From: Metallyticus violacea
Taxonomy: Eukaryota; Arthropoda; Insecta; Mantodea; Metallyticidae
Assembly: GCA_030762175.1 (NCBI GenBank)
Contig: CM060831.1
Location: 136,821,501 to 136,885,500 of the forward strand
Length of the DNA: 64,000 nucleotides
Direction: 5' to 3'
Below, piece by piece: positions 10,970 to 21,519 of the stretch (its first letter is position 1; each line of letters begins with the position of its first letter). The position numbers were made by a program, and so were the translations under genes. A model generated the notes under the pieces. It did not search any database and was not told the origin of the DNA. It saw only the letters and a list, made by a program, of their open reading frames with translations.

Positions 10970-11150
10970 CCACTACATAAACATAGTTTTGTCAAACGAG
11001 TTTTTTTATGATACATATGTGAAAACAGGTTCTTGCAGAGAAGTGGTGCTACGGTTCGCAAGGACATGTCCTGGCAACCGTGCTCCAGGTGGGAAAACTT
11101 TTCGCCAGCTTGTTAAAAAGTTATGGCAAAGTGACATTTTTTATTGGTGG
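10970..11150 (+). pseudogene. Transposase N-terminal helix-turn-helix (DUF4817-type) relic
   Basis: After an ATG at 10968 the frame reads MPLHKHSFVKRV, then after a frameshift near 11010 YDTYVKTGSCREVVLRFAR and APGGKTFRQLVKKL. The pattern F-x-x-Y-x-K-T-x-S, then RxF, then a Thr/Ile-containing recognition helix fits the DUF4817 helix-turn-helix found at the N terminus of arthropod Tc1/mariner-like transposases. No DDE domain follows, so only the N-terminal part survives. Confidence 0.5.
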
Positions 11151-11159
11151 CCATCAGAA

Positions 11160-12345
11160 AAAGTGTATAGGTACTTTATTTGCGATTTTTTTTTTTGTAT
11201 TTTGTAGTGATTTGCTGCCTAATTCTGTATTTTTTGTAATATATTCTTATTTTGACAAATTTTGTTGTAATGTAGTGGTTCATTGGCGGGAATAAGAAAT
11301 AAGTGTTTTAATGCCCCTCACGCCTCACCACGTTAGGCGAGCGGTATTCGTTTTTAAGCTGCCAATATCAGTTTGGATTATTAAGTTGTACATATAATAA
11401 TCACTGGCTGCATTTACAGTGTAACAGCGTTTCGTTTATTATAGATACTTAAGCAGCAACAATAAAGCGATAAAGAAAATATTTTAAGTGCCTCTCGTCC
11501 TTAATGAAAATTAGGCCTATACCTGATTCCCTATCAAATGCCGACTTAACAACATTGTTGCTCCGGTAGCATCCTTTGTTAAACTTAATCAAGGATAAGC
11601 TCTCCTTCACGATCTATATATTGTTAGTATAATAATATTTAGGAGAAAAGTAAGTTGTTTAGTAAAAGTCTTTCATATTTTTATGATTATTGTTGACAAA
11701 TAATATTGATTGTTGTGAGTCCTCTTGTATTTTAATTGCTGAAGATGCTTCAAAAAATCGCTGAAGGTAGAACAGGTGTCGGCGATGAAATCGTTACATC
11801 ATATGATGATGAACTCCCCAATAAAATGTTAGATAGGCGATAAATTTAAAATAAGCCCTTTTGGGAGCCCAAGAACTCACCATTAATCTTTAAATATTTA
11901 AAAGACTCGGCGCTATGCTGTAAACCTCATGTAACGCTTTGAAATCACGTGGCGACACTTGGATTTCATATATAAGGAGAAGAAAATCTAGCAAAGCACG
12001 CTTTTACTACCATACAGTTTTTACAAGATGGCAGCCGCAGTTCAGATCAGGGCACAACGTTTTTACCAGATCGTTTTACCAGGGGCAGTAGACGAGAGGC
12101 ACGCAGATGCAGCATATTTAGCACGTGTCATCAAAGTCATAGAAATAACGAACCAGGAGGCCAATAACTAGTGTAGTGTGCTCAAATATTTGAATGCGTT
12201 TAAATACAGCTGGGTCGTGTAATTTAAACCTCCCCTCTCCCTCCATCTCCCTCTTCCCGTACCAATAAAACACGAAAGGTGACTTTGGGCCCCTGAACGA
12301 CCCGGGATATGAAGTGAGACCCTCGGTGTAACAATAATATCTACA
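11160..12345. other. Spacer, nothing recognised
   Basis: AT-rich sequence with a few CT-rich runs (12225-12260). No repeat family from this window and no coding signal was recognised. Confidence 0.5.
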
Positions 12346-12349
12346 TATA

Positions 12350-12425
12350 AAAACCGCTTCAAATCGGGCACATACAACGTGGGGCGACATCGTCGACACA
12401 CCCCAGTAGAAAACACCGCTTCATG
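12350..12425 (+). repeat. Isolated primer-binding-site-like unit
   Basis: It reads AAACCGCTTCAAATCGGGCA, then ACAACGTGGGGCGACATCG, and a second partial start ACACCGCTTCATG at 12413. This is the same unit as the array at 10390-10590, about 1.8 kb downstream and in the same orientation. Confidence 0.6.
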
Positions 12426-12429
12426 TTTA

Positions 12430-12633
12430 ATAAGTTAAAATACGACAATTTAAATTCGTTTCTTAATATACAAAAAGGAATTTCATACAGCTTTAGGGAT
12501 TAATTAATTTTGAAAATTTAATGTTCATTGCCTTAAAACTAATAACTAATTTTTATGTGTCAAATACTTTATAATGCATTTTTACTGCCTGTATTACATA
12601 TTTTAAGTGTCTGTTTTAATGCCAGCGCATTCG

Positions 12634-12664
<31 letters not shown>

Positions 12665-13840
12665 TACTACTTAATAATAATACCTAAAATTTATATATGA
12701 TTATTCAGTAAGTTAAAACTAATAATATCAATATATTTAATTTCCCAGAAATTTGCATTTTTCTGTTGACTACTTCCATTTTTATTTTGCTGTTCCTCAG
12801 TCTTTTCTTTTTCAGCTCATTATAGCTTTACTATGACAGAGTTGTTAGACAAATTCCTTCCACCAAATAAGACTACACGAGTTAGTACCTTGATTAACAA
12901 ATGAATGGCATTAACAATCATCCGCATATTACATGAATCACTATTTGATATTATTCCTTGCCTGGCCATAGTCTTGGCAATAGGTGTGAAGTTTGATGGC
13001 ATTGGAATATTTCTATAGCTGCAGTAAAGCAGTTCCCATTTCTTATTATATGTATTCTCACTCAATTCTGAACGCTGCTTCTCCAATAATAACTTTTGTT
13101 AATTAGCGCTTCTTTTTTGTTATATTCTATATAATCCTAAGTAATCTTTATTCAATTAAATTTTTATTTTTCAAATGCATCAGCCCTAAGCAGAAAACGT
13201 TTAGTGAAATAATCGTTTCCAGATGGTGGATGCACTGCTAGGTGACCCGTTAATTATGGTGTCCGTGACATCGCAAATCACTTTGCCGCAGTTCTCCTGC
13301 CTGGGAGGAAACAGGCCACTACATTTATCAACTCCGTGCGTCCCACTGACACTCCATTACAATGCAAGAAATGAATATGTTACAGCATTTCTGATATAAA
13401 CGTAAGAACACTAATCATACAGCCTTTGTTGCGAACGGAATGGGTGGGCCTAGGGATGTACAAAGCATATAAGAAAGAAGCGTTTATGTAAATTTTGCTT
13501 TTAAGGACTATTTCAATAAACAGTACAGAACTAATCTATAGCTTTTATGCTGGATGGTTCTTTGAGATGAACAGGATAAAAATGTTTAGTGTCAATGCCT
13601 TTTTGAAGTGGGTTTTAAGAAAACGTTTTTAGGGTATTTTTCAAACTCTTTGTTCGCGTAATTGTTTAAAATGTGCAGGTTTTTCTTACAGGAAAAAAAG
13701 AAAGAAAGAAAGAAAATACAATCTTCTTCTGTACTTGTCAACATTTGTATTACAATCATTAATCTTCACAAGGTTTATTATTTTTACATCAATGCAGCGT
13801 CAAAACAAGTGCAGATCTAGGAATTATATACGTTGTTTTG
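12430..13840. other. AT-rich spacer with a 28-base poly-T run
   Basis: A T run lies at 12634-12661. A minus-strand open frame at 12820-13086 (88 codons) has no recognised domain. An (AAAG)n run lies near 13696-13714. No other structure was seen. Confidence 0.5.
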
Positions 13841-13843
13841 TAC

Positions 13844-13940
13844 TTTTAATAGCGATCTTCAAATGTTGAGTCGCGTGTGTTTTAATAGCGATCTTCAACT
13901 GTTGTGCTGCGTATGTCTTAATAGCTAAGCTCAACTGTTT
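13844..13940 (+). repeat. 36-bp minisatellite, about 2.7 units
   Basis: Units start at 13844, 13880 and 13916 with T(T/C)TTAATAGC, continue with GATCTTCAA-TGTTG and end with CGTGTG or CGTATG. The spacing is exactly 36 bases twice. Confidence 0.85.
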
Positions 13941-14985
13941 GTTTATCTTTGAATGTTAGAGTAAAACAAACGACTTCGGTAATAAAACGACACACTTTTA
14001 TGCAAAAGAGTTTCAAAAGTTACTCATTTATTATGGAATCTATTGTAATGGGACTATAGCAGCACCAATATATCAAGAAGTGTTCCCAAAGACAACAGCA
14101 TCGTTTTCTAGGACGTTTATTAGTTTGTAAGCTGTCTACTTTAGTTATTGTGAATTGTTCCATTAATTAATCTGATCTCAAGCTCTTAAAACTCCTTTAA
14201 TCGTATTTTAGTTTACGCGTTACCGCTTCCATATGATTGGCTGGTAATTCTTTATGTGTATAGCTTTTTCCCCCTCAATTTCTGCGTAATTGTAAACTGT
14301 AGCGACATCTTTCTAGGATATAGAGCAACAGCGATATATGTATATGCACTGAAAAGGATCAGAGGATTGAGTTCGTATATAAACAGATTTAAAGGTGAGT
14401 CATTGTACACGAATATATTTTATTATTACTTGTAGTTTGGTTTAATAATCACTCACTTTGCCTATTGATAGTTGCAATGTTTTTTGAACATGAAATTGTT
14501 ATGATTATATTACAGAGCCATTTCGTATTTTTAACATAAATTAGATTTTGCATTAATTTCGATATCCCAAAATACACGCTTCACCACTGTTGTCGAGGGA
14601 ATATATAACACTATGGGTAGATGTATTTAAACACAACTCTTCAAAATCTAAATTTATGGATTGTATATTTCCTTTTTGTTTTTTGTGTTTCCTGAAGTAT
14701 TTACTATAAAAAAGTTTAGCAGTTAGAGCAACGAACGTAATGTTGCGCACATATCAATGGGGTGAAATAAAAATCAAAAGATTAGTGAAGGAAAGTACAT
14801 ATAAGAATGGTGGATAAATAAGGGTTAAACCATAAAAGTAATAGTAATTTAAGGAAAATAAGGAAAAAAATAGGAAAAAACAATGGAAAAACAAAATAAT
14901 ATTATTAACATATGAGTAACGTAGCACAGAACCTCATAGTTTCTAAGTTACCACTTCATAATAATTTTGTCAAGCTTAAACAATT
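13940..14985. other. AT-rich spacer, nothing recognised
   Basis: Only short ORFs are present. Purine-rich runs lie at 14850-14900. No transposon or RNA signature was found. Confidence 0.5.
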
Positions 14986-14987
14986 TT

Positions 14988-15017
14988 CCTAACCTAACCT
15001 AACCTAACCTAACCTAA
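14988..15017 (-). repeat. Short interstitial (TTAGG)n tract
   Basis: Six uninterrupted CCTAA units (TTAGG on the minus strand) occupy 30 bases, followed by a partial unit. TTAGG is the ancestral insect telomere repeat, so this supports an insect origin. The tract is too short to be a telomere and lies about 95 bases from a SINE B. Confidence 0.95.
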
Positions 15018-15111
15018 CTAAATCTGACCTGAGTACATATTCGTTTTATTACAAAAACTATTTGTCTACTTAAGTCTAATGTATGTGTTAACCTTTTAAT
15101 TTTTTTTTTTT

Positions 15112-15390
15112 TGAGTAGTGTTTAACGCCAGTTTTTATTACTTAGGCACCACAGGCGGTGGACACTGATGATACATGAGATGAAATGATAAATTGGGGAA
15201 GGATATATATTTTTTTTAAAGGAAGGAAGCATTCCAGGCTAATTTTAGTGTACCTCCTCGGCATTTGCTATTTATGAGAACTGAGGAAAACCTGGAGAAA
15301 AACCCCAGTCAGGGAGGACGGTCCTGGTGGGATTCGAACCCCAGATCTCCCGCTCACGAGTGCCTTAACGACCTCGGCCACCCGTGGCGG
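15112..15390 (-). mobile_element. SINE family B, copy 2
   Basis: This is a full-length copy on the minus strand, with the head CCGCCACGGGTGGCCGAGGT at the high-coordinate end, GAGCGGGAGATC, a B box GGTTCGAATCC and the 3' end GGCGTTAAACACTACTC followed by an A-rich tail. A T-rich run on the plus strand (15099-15112) is its poly-A tail. Similar flanks (ttaaccttttaat and ttacttttaat) may be an imperfect target duplication. Confidence 0.93.
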
Positions 15391-15487
15391 TTACTTTTAA
15401 TCTTAAACATATACTCCCTAAGTTAGGCTTAAGCTAAAGATTGTTGAACTGTACTTTGCCATTTTTTGTACCGTTTTTTGAACATTT

Positions 15488-15744
15488 TTTAGCGTTCCGT
15501 TTTAACTACTGGGGCATCACCACCGCACAGATGATACATGAAATGTATGATAAACTGAAAAGGGATTTTTTTAAAATAAAAAAACGTTTCAAACCTAATT
15601 TTTCGGTAACTCCCTGGCATTTGCCATTGATGAGGAATAAGAAAAACCTGGAAAAACCTCAGTCAGGGAGGATAGTCTGGGCGGAAATCCCAGCCTAGAC
15701 CTCCCGCTCACGAGTCTACGCTTTAAGATCTCGGCAACACGCAC
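15488..15744 (-). mobile_element. SINE family B, copy 3, diverged
   Basis: The order of family blocks is kept on the minus strand (tRNA-like head near 15740, GAGCGGGAGGTC, body, TAGTTAAAACGGAACGCT end), but the head is more mutated than in the neighbouring copy 100 bases away. A 12-base T run at 15567-15580 replaces part of the body. Confidence 0.85.
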
Positions 15745-15970
15745 GACATTGCCATCTAGTTTACTGTCCGAAATATCCTTTTTGTATATTAATAGTGTGC
15801 AAACACCTTCAGTCCTGGCATTTTTTTCACTCCACATTGAAAACATGACTGTCATAGAGGTGTTTTCAAGTACTAAACTTAAAGGCATGAATGAAATGCC
15901 CTTCTTTCCCCCCTTCCTCCTTAATAGACATCTCTCGAACGCGTTCTATTTAGCTGTGGTGTAAGCAAAG

Positions 15971-16150
15971 TACGAGGGTGTGCTGAGAAGTAAGGCCTCT
16001 TAATTTTTGTGTTACTTTGAATATAATTCCGAGTATTAGCTCTAGTACAACGTGAGCATTAACTTTCCAACTTCACTGACACAAGTTTCATACCTCTGCT
16101 GCTAGAGAGCTCTGAATTACACTTTGAAACGTGGCAACAGGTGCAACTGC
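15971..16150 (+). mobile_element. Orphan mariner 5' terminus
   Basis: A TA followed by CGAGGGTGTGCTGAGAAGTA and aggcctct resembles the terminal inverted repeat of mariner elements with a CGAGGG-type end. The following 150 bases resemble a mariner untranslated leader, but no transposase frame and no matching right end were found, so only an end fragment is present. Confidence 0.5.
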
Positions 16151-16523
16151 AGCAACTGGAGTTTTTAATAGCAGAAAATAGCGTGTCCTGGTATTTATAT
16201 GGCATTTTGTTCAATCTTGTATATTTGTACTGAAATCGTATCGTCGTTTTATCATTTCTAATTTTATTGAAATAAAAATATAAATAAAACTTCAGGGCTA
16301 TTGTGCCGTGGTCTTTGTTTTAAAACAAAGACAGGGCCCAGAAGTTTTTATATTAACATTATGAACACCGTTTTACTGAATGAAAACTATTTATACTTTC
16401 CATTTTGGAATTTCTCAAATCAAAATGTCCACAAAGAAGCAATTTAGTTCTTGGAGAAAAAAAAATATGAGGTATGAACCATTGGTTTCTTCTTTTAATG
16501 TCCCCCTTCCACCACTCTAAATA

Positions 16524-16803
16524 ACCGCCACGGATGGCCGAGGTCGTTAAGGTGCAACTCGTGAGCGGAAGGTCTGCGTTTCGAATTCTACCAAGACCGT
16601 CCTCCATAATTGAAATTTTTTCCAGGTTTTCCTCAGTCCTCATAAATGGAAAATGTCGGGGAGGTACCGTAATTTTAGGCCTGGAACGCTTCCTTCCTTC
16701 CTTCCTTCAAAAAAAATCCTTTCCCAATTTATCATTTTATCTCATGTATCATCAGTGTCCACCGCCTGTGGTCTCAGTAATAAAAACGGGCGCTAAACAC
16801 TCT
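16524..16803 (+). mobile_element. SINE family B, copy 4
   Basis: The copy runs from CCGCCACGGATGGCCGAGGT through GTGAGCGGAAGGTC, a mutated B box GTTTCGAATTC, GTCCTC, and CGGGCGCTAAACACTC. It ends 8 bases before the start of the unnamed coding relic at 16811, so it may have truncated that element or inserted at its edge. Confidence 0.92.
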
Positions 16804-16810
16804 TAATTAA

Positions 16811-17230
16811 GTTAGGCCTGATGAAGCAATTTGTTACATCTCTGAATAAGGATAGTGATTGTTTCAACTTTCTTGTTACAGAGTTCCCACAGCTAAGATA
16901 GAGCAGGTATTTTCGATGCGCCCCAGATTCGTGAGCTTATGCAGGATGAGATCTTTCCTCAGTCGATGTCCGAGTTAGGGAAGTCAGCATGGTTGACATA
17001 CAAAAAAGTGACAGAAAACTTTCTTGGAAACAAGAAATCTGAGAACTATAAAGATATTGTGGATGAAATGTTATAATATTATAAAAATCTAGGGTGTAGA
17101 ACGAGTTAAGTGCATTTTCTGAAAAGCCATATTGATTACTTCCCAGTTAATATTGCTGCAATGAGTGAAAAACAAGGTGAGCAATTTCATAAAGATTTTG
17201 TGGCGGTTTATGAAGGCTTGGGGGGAGATG
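16811..17230 (+). pseudogene. Relic of a conserved uncharacterised arthropod protein, copy 1
   Basis: The frame at about 16904-17074 reads GIFDAPQIRELMQDEIFPQS, KSAWLTYKKVTENFLGNKKS and ENYKDIVDEML, then stops. A shifted frame continues with MHFLKSHIDYFPVNIAAMSE and KQGEQFHKDF (17110-17200). The pattern NFLGN, ENY, (H)FL-SH-(D)-FP, EQGE-FH-D is known to me from a multi-copy uncharacterised arthropod protein; no function is established that I can name. A second copy lies at 43550-43953 on the minus strand and is similar over the whole stretch, including non-coding upstream sequence (from GTTAGGCCTGATGAAG). At least one frameshift and one stop make it non-functional. Confidence 0.65.
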
Positions 17231-17238
17231 ATTATCTG

Positions 17239-17360
17239 CCCTACATTGGGATGCCAAATTTGAAGGCGCTTATTAGGAGGTATTTTTTTAAATGTCAGCT
17301 CCTCATTGGGAAGCCAAATTTGCAGCGGTTTATTAAGAGGTGCCAAGTTTGCGGCTGATT
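17239..17360 (-). repeat. Inverted tandem primer-binding-site-like units
   Basis: Two 36-bp units at 17245-17280 and 17305-17340 share ATTGGGA-GCCAAATTTG and end in TTATTA-GAGG. A third partial unit follows (GTGCCAAGTTTGCGGCT). On the minus strand they read ACCGCTGCAAATTTGGC and CTTCAAATTTGGCATCCC, that is, the unit found at 10390-10590 in the opposite orientation. Confidence 0.6.
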
Positions 17361-18355
17361 GATGAAAGATGGTGATGTTTACTGTTGACTTAGTATATCA
17401 CTACAAGAAAGAAGTCCGCGTTGAACCCTCCTGCTGCCGCGATCGTCTCAGCGATGCTGAAATTACTGTAAGACTTTTCTGGAAATTTACCAGGGGAGGA
17501 AGGGAAAGGAAGATCACTGAGGAAACCCTGGGGAATTTGCAGATTAAAGTTTCACCATTGGTTAAACTATTCACACTTCACTGTTCACTTTATTGCTCCT
17601 TTTTCTTGTCGTTAGCAAGGGTATGCAGAGTTTTAAATATTTACTGACCCTGTATTTATAAATTCTATGGTCGCTCGCATCGCATACTCAAAATTACATT
17701 ATCAATATCTTCCAAACAAATAGAGTGTTGTCGCTTCATTTCACGAGTTGTATTTCTCTTTATCTAAATTGAACAGCCCTATCTCACTTCCCGAAGCGAA
17801 CTGCCCACTCTCGTCTCTTAAATCGAACTGAACGAAAAAGCCTTCAAAAATGCTTTTACTAGACTTTCTACGCGTCTTCTACATTCATTCAAATTTCTAA
17901 ACATAACAGACGCGTCACCAAATTTCCTTCCTATTGGCTTAATCTCTTGTCGCTGGAAGTTTCTCGAAAAGACATTTTCATATCCGAGAACTCATTGATT
18001 CATTGCATGTTAGCTAAAAACTTTTTGAGGGAGCAAATGGACTTATTTCTTTGATAAAAGAAAGGTCCCCTATTAAGGTCTATGACCTTGCTTATGGCAC
18101 CAGAAAGTTGCTTTTTTTTACATGAAAGTTCTCATCTTTCCAGGCAAGATTCCCAATTCTCGAACAATCTAGATCCTTATACATAATTGTATTATGAAAT
18201 ATTAATCTAGTAAATTAATTATTTAAACAGGATTAAATCTTTATCTTAGTTAATTGTACGGATCAAATCTGGATGCCCCGTTACAACATTAAAACAATAA
18301 AAACCTTAATTGTTATTTTCGAAGCTCTTTCGAAGCTCTGTCCTTCATTAACAAT
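17360..18355. other. Spacer, nothing recognised
   Basis: Mixed composition without a long open frame beyond 92 codons. Because the element tail resumes at 18360, this 1 kb may be an insertion or the normal interior of the element whose coding relic lies upstream. Confidence 0.45.
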
Positions 18356-18359
18356 TAAG

Positions 18360-18480
18360 TTTTCTAACAGTGAAAAAAGTATGGAAACTCATAATTATTG
18401 ACACATAGCTCTCATTTTTCAATATATTAATTAATGTTTAAGTTAAAATGAAACCTACAAAAAAGTTTTTTGTTTTTGCT
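18360..18480 (+). repeat. 3' tail segment shared with the 43.4-kb element
   Basis: AGTGAAAAAAGTATGGAAA, GACACATAGCTCTC, and AAACCTACAAAAA occur here in the same order as on the minus strand at 43360-43470. In the second copy this tail lies about 190 bases after the coding relic, here about 1.1 kb after, so one copy carries an insertion or the other a deletion. Confidence 0.75.
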
Positions 18481-18489
18481 GTATGTCTT

Positions 18490-19195
18490 AAAACTCGATT
18501 ATATCTCTCGAACCTGAGACCGTAGTTATGGTAACTCCGTATTAAAGCAAACTAAGGTGAAGTAACTTTCTGTATATTTTTGTACTCTATAAATTATCAA
18601 TTTAATGTTAATCCACATTGTGGTTTAGTATGGTAAATATAAACAGAAGTGCATAGCGGTCATGGAACAACGTCTATGTTCATTTCTCACCACACCACGT
18701 TATCTCGAGGAATGCTTCGTTTATGGAAGTTAACCTCAAAGTTATGCGGAAGATTGGCGCTTTACACAAAAACTTCAGATGCCACAACGAACATCTTACT
18801 TCCGTGCCTCTGGTTCTCAAGATTACAGTTTTTCCTTTTACTGCCTTAGGGCTTTAAATAACAGAGAGGCCCCGTTACCTTTTGTTTATCGTTTGCTGTT
18901 TATCATTCTCTGAAGAGTGCTAGTAGTAATTTCAGCACAGCGGGGGCTTACTCCCTCGTAAATCGAGACCAAACATACCTCCCGAAACTGCTTCCACACT
19001 CCGAGACACACTACTGTGAAGAGTGGAGCCACCAGCGCAGAAAGAAACGTCAGAAACTTTTTTTTTTAATTATTTATGTGTTTATTGTAATCTAGCTAAG
19101 GTTAATCAAGAGTAAACTATTAACAACGTACAATGCATCCAAACACTTTATTTTTCTTTATCAAGGATTACAACTATTGTGATATTATCGGTTTT
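18490..19195. other. Spacer, nothing recognised
   Basis: No repeat or coding signal was recognised. A plus-strand open frame of 66 codons at 18649-18849 is unsupported. Confidence 0.5.
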
Positions 19196-19197
19196 TC

Positions 19198-19412
19198 CTA
19201 GCAAACCCAAGGTCGCGGGTTCAGACTTATGCTTTTTAGAGCGTAAAAACCTCAAGTATGACTTCGTTGGGAAGAAAAGTAAAGGCGTTGCTCCCATGTC
19301 GTAAATTTACGACACGTAAAGGAAACTCAAACCTAAAAGAAAAGGTCTCTGTGCAATTTTTTCCAGCTGTTTCTGCTCTGCATTGAATGGAATGCTAATG
19401 ATCAGAAGCGTT
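19198..19412 (+). mobile_element. SINE family A, 5'-truncated, diverged
   Basis: It begins in the anticodon/B-box region (AAGGTCGCGGGTTCAGAC), keeps the body (gcgtaaaaacctcaagtatg, gaagaaaagtaaaggcg) and ends in TGATCAGAAG without a clear A tail. Confidence 0.85.
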
Positions 19413-19427
19413 GAGCAGTTTCCCCTC

Positions 19428-20596
19428 TGGCTCGTGGGCCTGCTTTCAAGCGATGTTCAAACAAACAGAAGACGATGCTGTCTAAAAATCCAAAGTAAAA
19501 ATTATGTCCAGTGACACCAGAGATTGACTTCTACATAACTCCTGGGATATATCGAAGGAAGAAACCGGAACGCAAATGGCATTTTCATTACATTATATAC
19601 AGAGTGATTTTTATAGAACATCTTTCGTTATTTATTTATTTCAAAACGAATGATGTTAATCACAATTTATTATACCTCAAATGTAGAGTACCTTTGGAGG
19701 ATTATTAACCTTTATAGAAATTTTTGCAAATATCTCCCTCCTAGTCGGTCCTGGTGGTGTAGTGGTAACTATACTTGCCTGCTAAGCTCAAAATCGCGGA
19801 TTCAAACCCGGCCAGGATCGATGGATTTTTTCGGGCGTAAAAATCCTAAGTACGACTTCCTTCGGAAGGGAAGTAAAGCCATTGGTCCCGTGTCGTACAT
19901 TTACGGCACTATAAAGAACCTCAAGCCTGAAAGAAGAGACCTCTGATCAAAATTTGTCGGCCGTTTCACCCCCTGAATTGAATGGGGCGCTGATGACGTG
20001 AGATGTTAAAGAGCTTCCGGAAATAAACAAATCAAAAAAAAATAAGAAGAATAAAAGCTCAAGTACGTAGGTAATCTTTGGTACAGTGTATGCATTAGAT
20101 AGTATCCAGTAAAAAAAATATATATATATATATACATACATATAAATTTAATATCGTTATTAAGGCTTAAAATGTTTATTTGAATAAAAATGATTATTAA
20201 ATAAGCAGTGATAAATGATAATGTTTGAAATCTCCTAAGTTTGCTCTCTGCACACAGTGTAACTTTAAAATCGTTTCTGCACAATTAGTAGCACCCACAA
20301 AATTATCATATACCTCATTATTTTCAAAATGGGTAAAAAAAAGTCATTATTGAATAATAGATGGAAAACAGTGATATAAATTGTTTATTAAATTAATGAC
20401 ACAGATATACTGGCTATAAGCGTTCAGTTAATAATCTCAGGACAGTGATCATCCATATAAATATATACCCACCTAAGTAACAGGTGAGCTCTTTCCTTCA
20501 CGGGACCGCGCCACATGCAGTCGGCTGCAGTTGACCAAGCTCTGCAATTCTCGTTTCGTTCCCATGCTTGAAAGCAGGCCGAGGAGCTGGAGGGAG
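19428..20596. repeat. Possible 30-bp inverted repeat ends flanking 1.1 kb
   Basis: The stretch at 19428-19461 (CTGGCTCGTGGGCCTGCTTT and CAAGCGATG) matches the reverse complement of 20564-20596 (CATGCTTGAAAGCAGGCCGA, GGAGCTGGAGGGA). The arms enclose SINE A copy 4. They may be two copies of an unrecognised repeat instead of ends of one element. Confidence 0.45.
19745..20043 (+). mobile_element. SINE family A, full-length
   Basis: The acceptor-like GGTCCTG, the A-box GTGTAGTGGTAACTATA, the B box GATTCAAACC and the complete body are present, ending in an A-rich tail at 20034-20043. It is the third-best preserved head in the window. Confidence 0.92.
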
Positions 20597-20915
20597 GTCA
20601 GTACGAGTTTAACTCTAGGAACGTAAGGACAGTGTATTAAATATTCGTTAGGCGGCGTAATAGTGTATTTATTACATTAATATGTCTCAATTAGTTATTC
20701 TATTTTTCAAAGAGTATTTATTTACGATTTGTACGTGCGTACGGAATCTACTCGTATTGTAGGAAGATTGTTTTAAAAGAAATTCCTTGATAGGAGTGTG
20801 GCGCACCATTAAAGGCGGCAGAATAAAGGTCATATTTTTTAAGATAAAATTAATAATAGGTATGTGCAGAATATTTTGCTACCATTTTTCATTAATTAAC
20901 TGTAAGAGAAAGGTT
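20045..20915. other. Spacer with a short (TA)n run
   Basis: A TA run lies at 20119-20133. A GC-richer patch at 20490-20610 includes one of the inverted arms described for 19428-20596. No coding signal was recognised. Confidence 0.5.
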
Positions 20916-20919
20916 CACG

Positions 20920-21180
20920 ACATTCCAACAGGACTCTGCAACGGCACGTAAAGCCCATATCCTCCAAATAAACACCCAATTCAATTTTATCTCTGGAGGA
21001 GCATTAAAGGAAAAAGTGATGAACTACTGAACTGAAAAATAATCTTCGTGAATAAATTTCTACCATTTGTCGGAGGGAACTGGAGAAGTTAATGATTAAT
21101 TTCGTACGCCGATACCAGAAATGTATGAAGAAACGAAATGGGGCAATTTCAGCATTTTCTTGTTTGATAATGGTGAACAA
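20920..21180 (+). pseudogene. Transposase C-terminal relic
   Basis: A stretch reading IQFYLWRSIKGKSDELLN near 20974-21030 fits the P-x-D-F-Y-L-W-G-x-x-K block that follows the last catalytic Asp in DUF4817-type Tc1/mariner-like transposases. It is followed in another frame by ELEKLMINFVRRYQKCMKK (21073-21130), matching the family's C-terminal helix (N-F-x-R-R-x-x-K-C). The Asp itself and the frame are lost. Confidence 0.5.
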
Positions 21181-21519
21181 ATGTGCCTTCTTTAAGTGTA
21201 AGTATTGGTAATAATCATAGCTCTAGACTTTCTGACTCGTTCACCTCGGTACCAACTTGAATCGACCGACTGGCCTTGACGTGTCGAGCGGTCTCACGAA
21301 GGAAAAATCACCCATTATTTAACTATTTTTTCTATTAAAATAGAGATATTAAAGCCTCAAAGTATGACACATATGTAGCAGTAGATATGTAGTGATATAC
21401 TGGGATGTTTGCGAATAGTTTCTACATTTTTATAATGTTTAATACCAAGATTTGCAATTTTCTGTAACAATAATATAAATTGATTTAAAACATTCGGGAC
21501 AACCAACCAGTATATATAA

